NCBI GenBank assembly: GCA_011109175.1
Contig: RDEW01000043.1
Coordinates: forward strand, 248,001 to 312,000
Direction: 5' to 3'
Origin: Dicyema japonicum
Lineage: Eukaryota; Dicyemida; Rhombozoa; Dicyemidae
Length of the DNA stretch: 64,000 bases
Shown here: piece by piece, positions 34,100 to 44,610 of the stretch
How positions within the stretch are numbered: the stretch's first letter is position 1
Layout: each line of letters begins with the position of its first letter
Translations under genes and position numbers: made by a program
The notes under the pieces: generated by a model
Told to the model about the DNA's origin: nothing
Seen by the model: the letters and a program-made list of their open reading frames with translations, nothing else
The model's database searches: none

Positions 34100-34430
34100 G
34101 GTAATTATTAGGAATCAGAATATGACATGCTCTTGGACGAATATTTTGAAGATCAAAGCTAGCCGGAAAAAGAGCCTCCAAAATCACGGAACGCTGGATT
34201 TCTGGAGAGTTCTAGCCACCATTGCCACTTAAAGCTTTGATACGAATGAACCATGGAACGCGCCGTCATGACTGCATAGGTCCACTCACTCGACCGATAC
34301 GTGCTTGTGTGGGTCGAGGGTGGAGCATCGGGCCAAGATGAGGTCCCTGCTAGAGCGTGCTGCGATCACTTGATTAGTTAGTTTGTGTAACCGTGGTCTC
34401 TGGTGTTATTATTATTATTATGCTTAAAAA
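34100..34430 (+). mobile_element. Jockey-like 3' end with hairpin and TTA repeat
   Basis: Follows the same order as 28085-28310: ITERW-like coding, CACGTGCTTGTGTGGG-type block, GATCAC(34364)...GTGGTC(34398) and TTATTATTATTATTA. Confidence 0.55.
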
Positions 34431-35000
34431 TTAACACCCTTATTTTATTCTCCCAGGATCATTTGGCTAAAATAGAAAAATGTCTAATCTAACTGAGTAT
34501 AACCAAAGAAGGAGGCCGATACTGAGAGAATGAATATCATGCACTGCTACTCTTATTGGGAATGTAGTCAGGTCATATTTGAGGAGTTTTCAAGGTATCT
34601 GATAAAATTTTTTAAGAAGGCGTTGTATCGAAGGTTTGCAACCTTTAGGAATTTTCGTTTTGTTGGAAAGCTGTTTTGAAGGATGGAAACCTTTAGGAAC
34701 TTTGGTTGTTATTGGAGACCTTAAAGAATAATAACTTTGAAATTAGGATAATGATTTATTTGGTTATTGACAACTTAAACATGAAAGAACGGAAAATGAT
34801 AATTGACCACGATTTACTTGTTAGGAAAGTATTGTCTTGATAAACTGGTGGTTGATGGCGGAGAGGCACACAGTGTTGCTTCTAAGAATTTTTAAGATAA
34901 TTTTTAAAACTGTCATCAGCCTTGCCGTCATCTAATTTTTTCACGTGTCTCGCGAAAGAAAGTCTTTAATTAAAATAACTCTCAGAATGTTTGATCTAAA
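34431..35000. other. Unassigned spacer
   Basis: Contains a loose duplication (GGTTTGCAACCTTTAGGAA and GGATGGAAACCTTTAGGAA near 34633 and 34680). No gene seen. Confidence 0.35.
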
Positions 35001-35352
35001 TTGATTGTAGCCAAACCCATCCTACACATTAAGTCTCGAGATCATAAGCTCTCGTTGGAGACTTTTTGGACACGTCCTGAGGTTGGACCCAATATCGTTA
35101 TGGAAGATTACTACTCCTCCAATGTAAAACGCTTTTGTGGAAGACCAAGAACAACCCTCCCTATCGTTTTACAAAACGATCTGAAAGCCGTGAAGAAAAC
35201 ATTGGCATCTGGTGACGATCTGGACATACTGAGGAACCTGGCTAAGAACAGAAAAGCTTGGAGCAAGCTAACTCATTCTCTAATATTTTTTGCTGCAGAT
35301 GCGGGGCTATAAATATTATGGGTCTCGTGAAAGTGCTAATAATAATAATACA
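35001..35352 (+). mobile_element. YADD-family 3' end
   Basis: CGRPRTTLPIVLQNDLKAVKK and DDLDILRNLAKNRKAW match the C-terminus of the 60.3-61.7 kb copy (GRPRTTLPITLNEDLKA, DDLDELRDLAKRRGLW). Ends in GCTAATAATAATAATA. Confidence 0.7.
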
Positions 35353-35384
35353 GAGTCAAGATGTCTAGTACATTATTATTATTA

Positions 35385-36090
35385 TATTATTAGTACGCGA
35401 TGCCAAGATCATGACAAAGCATATGCAACACGTAAAGGTAACAATCTAATTAACATTGCCCATCTTTTTCGATCAGTTGCCGTGTTCCGTAGCATATCTA
35501 GATCATCTTCATCTTTAAACCACTTTCCAATCCTCCTGAGATCTTCATCTAGGATTACCGGCAGTGTTGTCCTCGGCAGGTCGCGGAAACGCGAAGCCTC
35601 TAAGATAAAATACTCATCCATTGCTATGTTGCAGGGGTCCCCATATCGTAGCGGAGTATGTGTCCAAACAGCCTCCATCTTGAATCAGTAATATCACATG
35701 ATATTGGCTCAGTTCCTGTCCTCTTGTATAAAATTTCGGACGACATTTTGAAAAAGCTTCGGGAAGAAAGGAGTGCTCGGAGATGATTTCTATGAAAAGA
35801 ATTCAACTTTTCGAGTTCCTGCCCTGTACATGCCCATGTACCGGCATTATATAATAGGATTGGCTTCACTAGGGCATTGTATAGTCTCATTCGAGCTTTA
35901 TGGTCAAGCCCTTTCTGCAGAAGCCAGATATTTTTTATTTTGTTGAAAGCGACATTAGTTAGTGTCTTCCTTCGTGTTATATCTTCGGTGTCACCGAGAA
36001 GAGATCCTAGTTTTTTTGATCTACGCCAGTGTTCCTCGATCCTTTCCTCACTTTTTTTAGCTCCGTGATTTCGGTTTCATTTGTGTTTAC
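35385..36090 (-). mobile_element. YADD-family 3' end, opposite orientation
   Basis: The minus strand reads YNALVKPILLYNAGTWACTG, SRWRLFGHILRYDM (35624-35890) and DLPRTTLPVILDEDLRRIG (35409-35678), ending in a TAATAATATAATAATAATAA tail pointing at 35370. Frameshifted once near 35650. Confidence 0.7.
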
Positions 36091-36275
36091 TTTTAATGAC
36101 AATTCAGCCATTTTATAAGGCATCTAGTACATTTCTGGTATGAAAAATTTTTAATTAAGAAAATGATTTTATTCAACTTGGATATATTTTAATCAAAATA
36201 TTAATTTTTATATATTTATTTTTTTACAAATTTATGTTAATTTAAATTTTTGTTCTGACGTAGTGTTGTGCGAAA

Positions 36276-37040
36276 ATGGGAAAGGGTTATCATAATTACA
36301 TGTGTAAGAAGTTTTTTCACCCCCAAAATCCAGAAAACATAGAAAAAGTTTATAATAAATTTTAATTACCTAAATTAGATCTGGATTGCTCAACAGAAGG
36401 ATGAATATGAGAAAAAGAGGCAGTACGACCTAAACGAGCAGTACAAACGAGAGCAGGACATGCTTGAAAATAAAGCCCTGCTAGGAGACAAGAAAGCAAT
36501 TTACGGGATCAGTTTTCTATACGACCCACCTCCTGGTTTACTCGATAAACAGGACAAGAGCGAAGTGGAGGTAAAGTTCGAGTGGCAGCGGAAATATAAC
36601 GCCCCACGTGAAATGTAATAATTCTTATAACTTCCAGATTCGCGAAAAACAACACAGAATTGCTTGATAGGCCTTTCGGGATTGAAGTGAGGAACGTCCG
36701 CTGTATAAAATGCCACAAATGGGGTCACATTTGCACAGACTCTGTCTGTGAGTTCTACAGATTGGATCTTACCATGGAGCCATCAATTCGTAATGATTTT
36801 GTTGATTGTAGCCAACCCCATGACGAATTTGAAGGATGCTATGAAGAACCACATCACAAAGTCATCAATAAAGGCTTCCCAGTCGAAGACATCTGTTCTG
36901 GAGAAGATAAAAGGAAAATATGTATTTTGAGTATATAATGGCAGAGGAAACTCCTCACGATGGACAAGAATGATAAGGAGGTTAAGTTCTTGTTGTCTCT
37001 CAACAAAAAACAAGTCAAACAGCTTTACAAGTTGCTTTAA
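36276..37040 (+). CDS. CIR1: CIR1-like corepressor/splicing factor, short form
   Basis: CIR1 links the Notch factor RBPJ to histone deacetylases and also acts with the spliceosome. The ATG at 36276 starts [19 protein letters not shown], the diagnostic Cir_N domain, followed by [50 protein letters not shown], a [16 protein letters not shown] zinc-knuckle-like block, and a last exon with [20 protein letters not shown]. Introns: 36348-36378 (31 nt), 36615-36637 (23), 36790-36811 (22), 36922-36944 (23); all restore frame. Spliced length is 221 codons against about 450 in human; the long SR-rich tail is absent because TAA follows the conserved LLxKL block. No frameshift. Very secure identification. 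Confidence 0.93.
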
Positions 37041-37729
37041 TTCTAATTGTTAGGCAATTGCAGAAAGTGAAGGACGAACAAACTACTTAATTTGTTTATT
37101 TTTTGATTAAATTAATTTTTATGTCTTTTTTGTTATTTGATTTTTAGTGGAACGTCTCTAAGCGTAAATAGTTTGTAAGTACAAATGGTGACCTGCGCCT
37201 TCCTTAAACTATATAGGCGACATTGGAAGCGCCTATCTCAGGAGACCCTTAATGTCTGGCCGACATTTAAAAATGATATCTCTCTTCCCTTGTCTCCCAT
37301 TTGGTGGATAACTTGAAGAAGCGTGATGATTAAAAAGAATACGGTCCACATCGACGGATGAACTGGATAAACCTATTTCGGGTATAACCTGGGTTATAAA
37401 AAAATGCCCGCGCTTTTTAAATCTTTTTAAAAAGTTAGTTTAAATACATGGCAAGTCAAGGACATGATTGCTATTAAAAGAAGGATTTAAATAACAGCAA
37501 CTGTTGTTTAAGGATTGAAGAGAAGTTGGTAGAATGGCTGGAGATAGTAGAATCTAGAAGTAATTGATTGAAAATCTAAATTTTAGATGGTTTTCCTACT
37601 GAAGCCTTGATATCTACCAAGGCCGCCTCGATCAATCTTCTTCCCAAAACTTTTTTCATGACTTTAGTCACTCAGGATTGATACTAATAATCTCAATTGG
37701 AATCATTACAGGATTTTCACGACGGATAA
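37041..37729. other. Spacer downstream of CIR1
   Basis: A 54-codon frame starts at an ATG near 37184 (MVTCAFLKLYRRHWKR) but matches nothing I know. Parts may be 5' exons of the frame at 37730; I could not join them. Confidence 0.3.
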
Positions 37730-37964
37730 ACTTTGTTCTTTATTGACGTCTATGTTGTCGCCCAGTGATGTGGACTATGTTAGCGCAAACATTGTGGGTG
37801 ATATGGAGGAGTATATATATTGTTTTGCTACACCTGTTTTCTATGAAGCCACTGTCCCTATCATCAAGCTGGAAATTTCAGAACGAAATCGCCCAGTCCA
37901 CATTCGCATGAGTCTCCAATTCCATTCTGAAGATAAGTTAAAAGATTCTCAATTAATCCCTTGA
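37730..37964 (+). CDS. Hypothetical protein, probably a last exon
   Basis: Open from about 37716 (FTTDKLCSLLTSML) through DYVSANIVGDMEEYIYC, FYEATVPIIKLEISE and a TGA at 37962-37964. A plausible acceptor (TCATTACAG) lies at about 37704-37712. The composition looks coding and there is no retroelement motif. The converging neighbour mL40 ends only ~100 bp downstream. Family not recognised. Confidence 0.4.
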
Positions 37965-38066
37965 ACTTACATGATCGATGCACCTATTCAGGAGATGAAG
38001 CACTTAAAAAACTCTTAAAAAGAAATTTATTGAAAAACTATCATAATCAACATAAGTCAGTTTTGA

Positions 38067-38703
38067 CTAGTCAATAAATAAATTAGTGGTCTCCACGAAT
38101 TCCCCATCCAACGGGACGTACTCACCGATGGGTTTAGTAGTTGATGGTCCATTAACGGAAAATGGGGTTAAATTATCATCAATCTTAATAGCCTCCCCAT
38201 ATAGAAAGGGGGAAACACTCTTCAGCTCCGCCAGTGCAATTTTCTGGCATTCCATGGCATCATTGTATGCTTTACGGTGTTTTTTGACCTCCAAGGATTT
38301 CACATTTGAATTTTTTGCGAGAGCTCTTCGTAATTCAATTTTACGGCTGATTTTTGAATCAGAAGAGTTTGTTTCCCCTTCTGATACTTCGGAGGTTCTC
38401 TGACGAGTAGAAATCTCTGATAACAACCTGAGGTTTGGCTGTTCTTCAACAATCGGTTTGAGCTGGTTAGTGAATTTTGACAGTTTTCGAATCTCCTTTT
38501 CCAGCTTCTTTTTCGTCCTCTGGTCCCTTAATTTTTGGAGCTCCGGATCGACTCTTTTTTTCTTTTTTACGATTTCAGAACTGGAAGTAACATAATATTC
38601 GAATAAACCATAATATTTGTGTACTAGAAATTTTATTTAGGCTCATTTTGTAAAAATTTTTGGTCAAATTGCTCATCACAAAACTACCAGTCAAGCCAAT
38701 CAT
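38067..38703 (-). CDS. MRPL40: Mitochondrial large-subunit ribosomal protein mL40
   Basis: Structural protein of the mitoribosome large subunit. The minus-strand ATG at 38703 begins a 30-residue Ser/Asn-rich, basic leader (mitochondrial targeting likely). A 28-nt intron (38581-38608) is followed by KKKKRVDPELQKLRDQRTKK, matching the family's K-K-K-x-VDP start. The diagnostic C-terminus shows IALAELKSVSP, EAIKIDDNLTPF and PIGEYVPLDGEF (family EALEELQLESP, EAIKRDPNLFPF, PIPNYQPPEGRY). Spliced length is 202 aa against 206 in human, and the frame is intact. It is a likely intact, functional gene. Confidence 0.92.
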
Positions 38704-38979
38704 TTTATTTAAATAAAAAACTAAAATATGTAATTATTTATATCAAATAATAAATAAATAAACTAGCACAATATTGTAGCAAAACTAAAATTTTTTTGTT
38801 GAGGTGATGTCGTCCCTATAATATGGCACACAAAAAAATCTCTGCTACTATACGACAGTAAGCCATTTTTGACTCAAGGCAACCTAAAACCACGTTCCCT
38901 GAACGATGAGCAAAAGAGGCCTTAAAGTTGATGCTTCCAAGAAACCAAGATAAAGGAGCAACGTATGATGAATAATAAT

Positions 38980-40780
38980 GCCTACACGTTTATGCTCCTC
39001 CCTTCTGAATCTTACATATCAATTATAAAAATTTATGCCCCCAAAGGGAGAGAGAGCTGCAAGAAACATAGAAAAGCTAGAAGAGTTCTATGATGCCCTC
39101 AAGTTTTTATGCAGAACTGTCTTCGTCCCTCTTCTTATTTATTGCTGGAGACTGGAATGCTAGAGCTGGCAGAGCACATGATGGAGACCTATGTATTGGA
39201 TCACATAGGAGAAACAGAAGGAATCTTCCGGGAGAATATATGGTTGAATTTAGTAACATGAGCCAATTGTATATGTGCAATATACATTCAAACACTCAGC
39301 AAGGCACATTACCACACGTACTGTGGAAAGAAGAAACCAACATCACACATTAATCAAGATATATAATCAAATCGACTATGTGGTATGCAGACAAGGTCGA
39401 AAGAGATTACTAGTTTACTCGAGATTCTACAACCGTCTCCTGACGTCTACTGAAGAAACGTGCTTTTGGAATCTTCGGTAAAAGGAAGACCATGTGATAG
39501 ATTTGCAGTAGAGAGGCCGGTACATGATGAAATAACCCAACAAAGATATAAGATCACTCTGGGGAAGGAAACAGTCACCGTAATCGCAATGCAATGTATA
39601 AATACAATAGCGGTAAATCCCCGGGACCTGACGGAATACTAACAGAACTTTTAATTTACGGGCCTATTAAAGTGGCGACAGCTATAATAAAATGTTTAAT
39701 GGAATGGCAACGAATGCATTACAATTCAGGCATTCTTTGTAAAGGATTACTACTCCTAACAGATTAACCAGGGTAACCAAAAGGCCATCTAAACGGCCTA
39801 AGTCCAATAATCCCACTCACGACCCTTCGTGAAATATTAGCAAATATTATCCACAATGGGATAAAAAACCAGGTGGACAAATATCTTTCTCCCAGCCAAA
39901 GTGGATTTCGTGCTGAACGGTCAACTGCAGACGCTGTTTGGGCATACAATGGTATGTGTCACTGTGCCAAAAATACAAAACGCAAATAAATATTCTTTCG
40001 AGGACATTTGACTAAGTAAAGAGAAACAAGCCGATGAAGGTTCTTCAAAAGATATAAAACCGAGATGAAATTCATTTAATAAGCATCCATTTCGCAGTCA
40101 AACTGGGAAATTCAGACCTAAAATAATTTGCCGTGTCCTACAGGGAGATTCACGCTCTCCAATCCTGTTCATAATATATCTGGAGGCTCCCTTAAAATCT
40201 TTCAGGAAGAAACTCCAATACAACAGATATTATCTATGCAAACGATATAAACTATATTTTAAAGACATCTAAATCAATAGAATACTAGAAGTACTACCAA
40301 ATGGTTATTAACAAGAATATCGAAAAACCCGAAAACATATTTAGACTAGGAAAATATGCCCCAAAAGACAAGAACTGACGGAAACTAAGAAAACTGGTTT
40401 CGTTGTTTTGGTACATGACGGCCTGAAAACAGAAAAAGGTTATCTATAATCGCCCTGAACAAACTGGACTATATCTGGTTTGACAACAAACTTATCGGAG
40501 CCGAGTATCTGAGAATCTGCAGTACATTCGTAGTTCCAATTCTAACATATAATGAGGATTATCAAATGATGAGTTTGGTAGGCTTGAAGTGTTCCACAGA
40601 AGGCAAATAAATGTGGTCATGAATACCCCTTCCGGTTGCTATTAAAGTCACACCAAACTGCAATAATGGAATCCACAGACTGAGACCCAAGAAATGCTTC
40701 TTAAGTGCCCTTTGAGTGATGAGGACCCCCTCCTGATTCGTTATCCTTTCTATCCTCAACCTAAGATCTCAATACGCACT
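38980..40780 (+). mobile_element. YADD-family non-LTR retrotransposon, decayed
   Basis: APE endonuclease: YAPKG near 39035 and FIAGDWNARAG (39135), then YNQIDYVVCRQGRKR (39365). RT: GKSPGPDGILTELL (about 39612), TTLREILANI and QSGFRAERSTADAVWAYN (39895-39950). The palm near 40230 reads YANDINY. All are in shifting frames. The equivalent of the TAA tail was not seen. Confidence 0.68.
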
Positions 40781-40954
40781 ACTAATATACACAAAATAAG
40801 ACTATCTACGTGTTGCTATAGTAACAAAAATTATTAAATTTCCGCCTCGTTGTGTTGCTATAACAACAGAAATTATTAAACCGATTCTATAGAAAAGTAT
40901 ACAAAATCTAATAACAAAACCAAAAAAAGCATAAAAATAATCTTTATTATAAAT

Positions 40955-41427
40955 TTAATAATAATCATAATAATATGGATCATAGTAGAAGGGGGCATAC
41001 CAGACATTATTAGCCCAATAATCAAAGTCAGATATTTTGTCATAAATTACGTTGGTGTTGTACATTGGGGGATACATTTGCTCCACTGTTCCAAACATTG
41101 CATAAAAATTATCATTTACTCTTTCAAAATAAGGATTTAAGTGAACCATTTCTTTCATCCCCTCATTTTGTAAATTAACAGAGTCAACAATAAATTGATA
41201 TGTGTTTTTTCTGACTCTCTTCAGAATTGCGGGGCATTGTAATATGTTCTAAGGGACCTGCTTAGTTTGTCCACATTCATTGTTGGGTTTGACTTTTCTA
41301 TTCCCCATAATCTGGATAATTCATTAATGTTTGCTATTTCAAATGTATTAAATGCTACCCATTCCACACAGGGATTGTTTTCTGATAATAATCTGTGAAT
41401 AAATTTGTGAAGTAGAGACTTAACCAT
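40955..41427 (-). CDS. Minimal ETS-domain transcription factor, one-base break
   Basis: ETS proteins bind GGA(A/T) sites through a winged helix. The minus-strand ATG at 41427 opens directly into the domain: LLHKFIHRLLSENN (helix 1), CVEWVAFNTFEIANINELSRLWG, then SNPTMNVDKLSRSLRTYYNAPQ (recognition helix with both DNA-contacting Arg), and after the break ILKRVRKNTYQFIVD (final strands). One base is missing at about 41221-41226 where the frame jumps; the alignment otherwise continues without a gap. The protein then ends in a short Tyr/Asp-rich tail (YYDPYYYDYY), about 155 residues in all. No pointed domain is visible. Subfamily unclear. Confidence 0.85.
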
Positions 41428-41549
41428 AACCGCAAAATCAATAAATCGATAATCTAAACATTTATTTAATTATTAATAAATAATAATTAAATAATTAAAT
41501 ATAATTATATTAATTTAACATAGTTTTTATTAATTAAAATATCCTAGTA

Positions 41550-42145
41550 AGAATATCCTGGGAGTGACATACGACAGGCTGCTTAATTTTACCTACCATA
41601 CCAAACAAGTCTTTACCAAAGGACTACAGAAATTGAATGTCACACGGGCCTTCATCCAGAAGACCTCAGTGAATATGAATAAAGCAATCGGAACCATACA
41701 CCGCCAGACAATCGCTGTGGAATATGCCTCTGGTGCGTGGAGATTCGGGTTATCAGAGGCCACTATCCAAAAACTAAACTTACTGCAAAAGAGAACGATA
41801 CGTATGCTGGGACCACAATGTGGAACAGAAATAGCTCCCCTGCTGACGGAATCTACAACTCTTAGATGTGGTTCCGGATTTCTCCGCATTTGCGAGGAAG
41901 ATGGACACCCACTAAGCTTCTCATCGTTCCACGCAAAAGAAAATCGGTTGGCTACGAAATTTCCTTCCCCAATCGGCTTCTTCTGCAAGGATCAAAGAAG
42001 GCATTTCCCTTCGACAGTGGGAACAATGGAGACGCACAGGCTTAGGATGGCACGTTTGGTTTCAGGAACTGGGATCACCTAACTAGTTGACTTTACTTTT
42101 GTCTTTCTTTCTCGGTGATCCCGGGTTAATAAATAAGTAAGAATA
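41550..42145 (+). mobile_element. Jockey-like 3' end with perfect terminal hairpin
   Basis: The 172-codon frame 41564-42082 (VTYDRLLNFTYHTKQV, VEYASGAWRFGLSEATI, LLQKRTIRMLGPQ) is the RT thumb and C-terminus. The 3' end has GGGATCACC (42071-42079) pairing with GGTGATCCC (42114-42122) and a GGGTTAATAAATAAGTAAG tail. The frame is open though 5'-truncated. Confidence 0.72.
42071..42122 (+). promoter_or_regulatory. 3'-terminal retroelement hairpin (9-bp perfect stem)
   Basis: GGGATCACC / GGTGATCCC with a 34-base loop, directly before the tail. The equivalent stem is seen at 21061, 28250, 34364, 44161, 63378 and 63844. Confidence 0.6.
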
Positions 42146-44218
42146 ATTAGATTAGCGTGGCGTCACGACAGCTTTCAACAACGATTAATTGGTCCGTCAT
42201 TTACGACAACCGAGGCGATCATAACCCTATTCTGCTAAAAATCGAAAGCGAAATTACCAGTGGAAAGAAGAAATCTGCATATATATACAACCTTGCAATT
42301 TGGCAATTATTCCTATCAGTTAAGGACCAACATTTGGCTAATATACAGCTGGAAAACTACCTCCCTTGATATAGTGGTTCCTACGTCAACAAAGTCATCC
42401 TGGAAGCAAGAACAATGGCTGTCCCTAAAAGATATGTCGTTTACACGAGAGAGTACGGAAGGAAGGCTCTGGTCAAGGAACAAAACCGTCTCAAAAAAGC
42501 AGGGATCCGTTCGTCCGAAACAAGGATCCGTCTAATAGTGCTGAACGAGGAAATAAAAGCCAATGAATTCAAAATACAAGAGCTAAATGGAAGATAGTCC
42601 TTACGTCATTAAATCGTAACCGGTCAACATCCGAAGTCTGGAAGACTATTAGAAATATCTCGAAGGTGGATGAGAGGACACCCGGAAATGACGAATTCAG
42701 CCAAAAGGAGCTAAACGCCCTATAAAATACTACGCGAAAATCTCTCACAAAAACCAATGAGGACTGACCCACCCAAACCGCCGCTAAGAAAACCGAAAAG
42801 GGATCAATTAACTTATTTCACGGTAGAAGGAGGTAATGGCATCCCTAAACCAAACAAAAGTAACACATTCTCATGGTCCAGACGGAATTCCCATAATCCT
42901 CCTGAAAAACCTAGGCAATGAAGGAATCGGTGCCCTGACCAAAATTACAACTAGTTGATTATTATAACTCAATCCCAACACTATGGAAACTTTCAAACAT
43001 TCGCCCAGTATTGAAGACAGGAAAACCGAAAGAAGACCCAGCTTCTTCAGGCCTATTTCTCTCATGCTTGATGTCAAAAATTCTGGAAAAGCTCATCCCC
43101 GCAAAAATCACTGAAAGGACTCCGATAAACCGTTCCAGCATGGTTTCAAAAAGGATCGGTCCACAACAAGTTTCCTCATATCCTGAGTAACTTTATTCGC
43201 TCTGGATTTCTATGCAAACCAAGACACCAAGAAAATTGTGTTATGCTCACTAGACATCCACAAAGCTTTTGACTCTGTGCCGAGGAAGAACCTAATATGG
43301 AAAATTTACCAATCAGATATCCCCGAAAAGCTCAAACGCTGGCTGATAACTTCCTTAGCGGACAGAGAGGTAAGTGTGCATTGGAAACATTTATTCTGTC
43401 ACCCGTTTATTCCCAAATAGAGTACCCCAGGGTTCGCCGCTATCACCATTCCTATTCAATCTATTTACGGATGACACTCCGACACCGAATGGAGAAGACG
43501 ACCTCCTTCTGACTTATGCAGACGACATCGTCTTAGCCTCACGGGATCAGAACACCCAAACAGCGACGGAAAAAATACAACACCACATGGATCGACTACT
43601 CGAGTGGTTTATGAAAATCGGATGTCAATCAATACCGAAAATCTGTTACGACTCTATTCCTCGGATAAAAGATTGTCGAACAGGACAATAGAAGATACTG
43701 CAAAGGGAAGAGCATTGCCGTTTATCAAATGGCAAAAAATATTGGTCTGACTTTCGATAAGCACATGAACTTTACGAGACACGTCACTAACGTGCTGAAC
43801 AAATGTGAGAAGTAAATCAACCTTTGAAATGCCTAACAGGTCTATGGAAATTTGACAATACTTACAAAGCTCTACTCACAATACATCTAACCATGCATTT
43901 CATATGCGTGTACTTCATGGGGACCACTGTCCTCTTATGCGAACATCCAGAAAATCTCCGCAGCCCAGAAAAAAGCCTTCAAACTAACTGAGAGATGGTA
44001 TATAGGGAAAAACATCAAATCACCGACGCCCATGGAGACACTATCGAAAAAAACAAAAATAGACACCGATGCCAAAAAGGAAGTGCTCGCCCGCAACGAA
44101 CTTGTGTAGGTTCAAGGGATCAACACCGAGCAAATATAGAGCCTTGATCCAATTCGTTGGGATCACTTAGTCTTTTTCGGTTTAACAGTGATCTTTGGAA
44201 TTAATTTTTAATTTAAGT
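42146..44218 (+). mobile_element. Jockey-like non-LTR retrotransposon with YADD palm
   Basis: Endonuclease C-part (WSVIYDNRGDHNPILLKIES, about 42185); RT: LDIHKAFDSVPRKNL (43245), RVPQGSPLSPFLFNLF (43425), LTYADDIVLAS (YADD 43515-43526) and NIGLTFDKHMNF (about 43740). The C-terminal block to 44110 is frameshifted. The 3' end has GATCACT (44161-44167) / AGTGATC (44187-44193). A second copy of this 3' end lies at 63455-63900. The palm is intact but the ORF is broken in several places. Confidence 0.75.
44161..44193 (+). promoter_or_regulatory. 3'-terminal retroelement hairpin
   Basis: GATCACT / AGTGATC, 7-bp perfect stem, 19-base loop, followed by TTTGGAATTAATTTTTAA. Confidence 0.55.
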
Positions 44219-44610
44219 TATCAAGTTGTTCTTTGAACGTTCAATGTCAGAGGACTCTAGTGCTTGGAAAAGAAAAGAACTTTGTGAAGACCTTTCAAAA
44301 TATAAGATATCAATCGGATGTCTCCAAAAGACAAAAATATCAAAGGAGTTTGAGGAAAACACGGAAAGTTTAAGTTAATCATTCTCTCTGGGGATTAAAA
44401 CATTAAGGCCTAAGATTCGCTGTAAGAAAGGACCTAGACAGGGCATGTAGCGTTACTGGACTATCAATGAAAGGATTGGGATTTTACAAATAACACTAGA
44501 AGATCATAACTCTCCGAAGAGTTATCTTACTATTATTAACACATATGCTCCACATAGTGGGTGGATCAACAAGAAACCCGAGAAGATTGACGAATTTTAT
44601 GCTAATCTTT

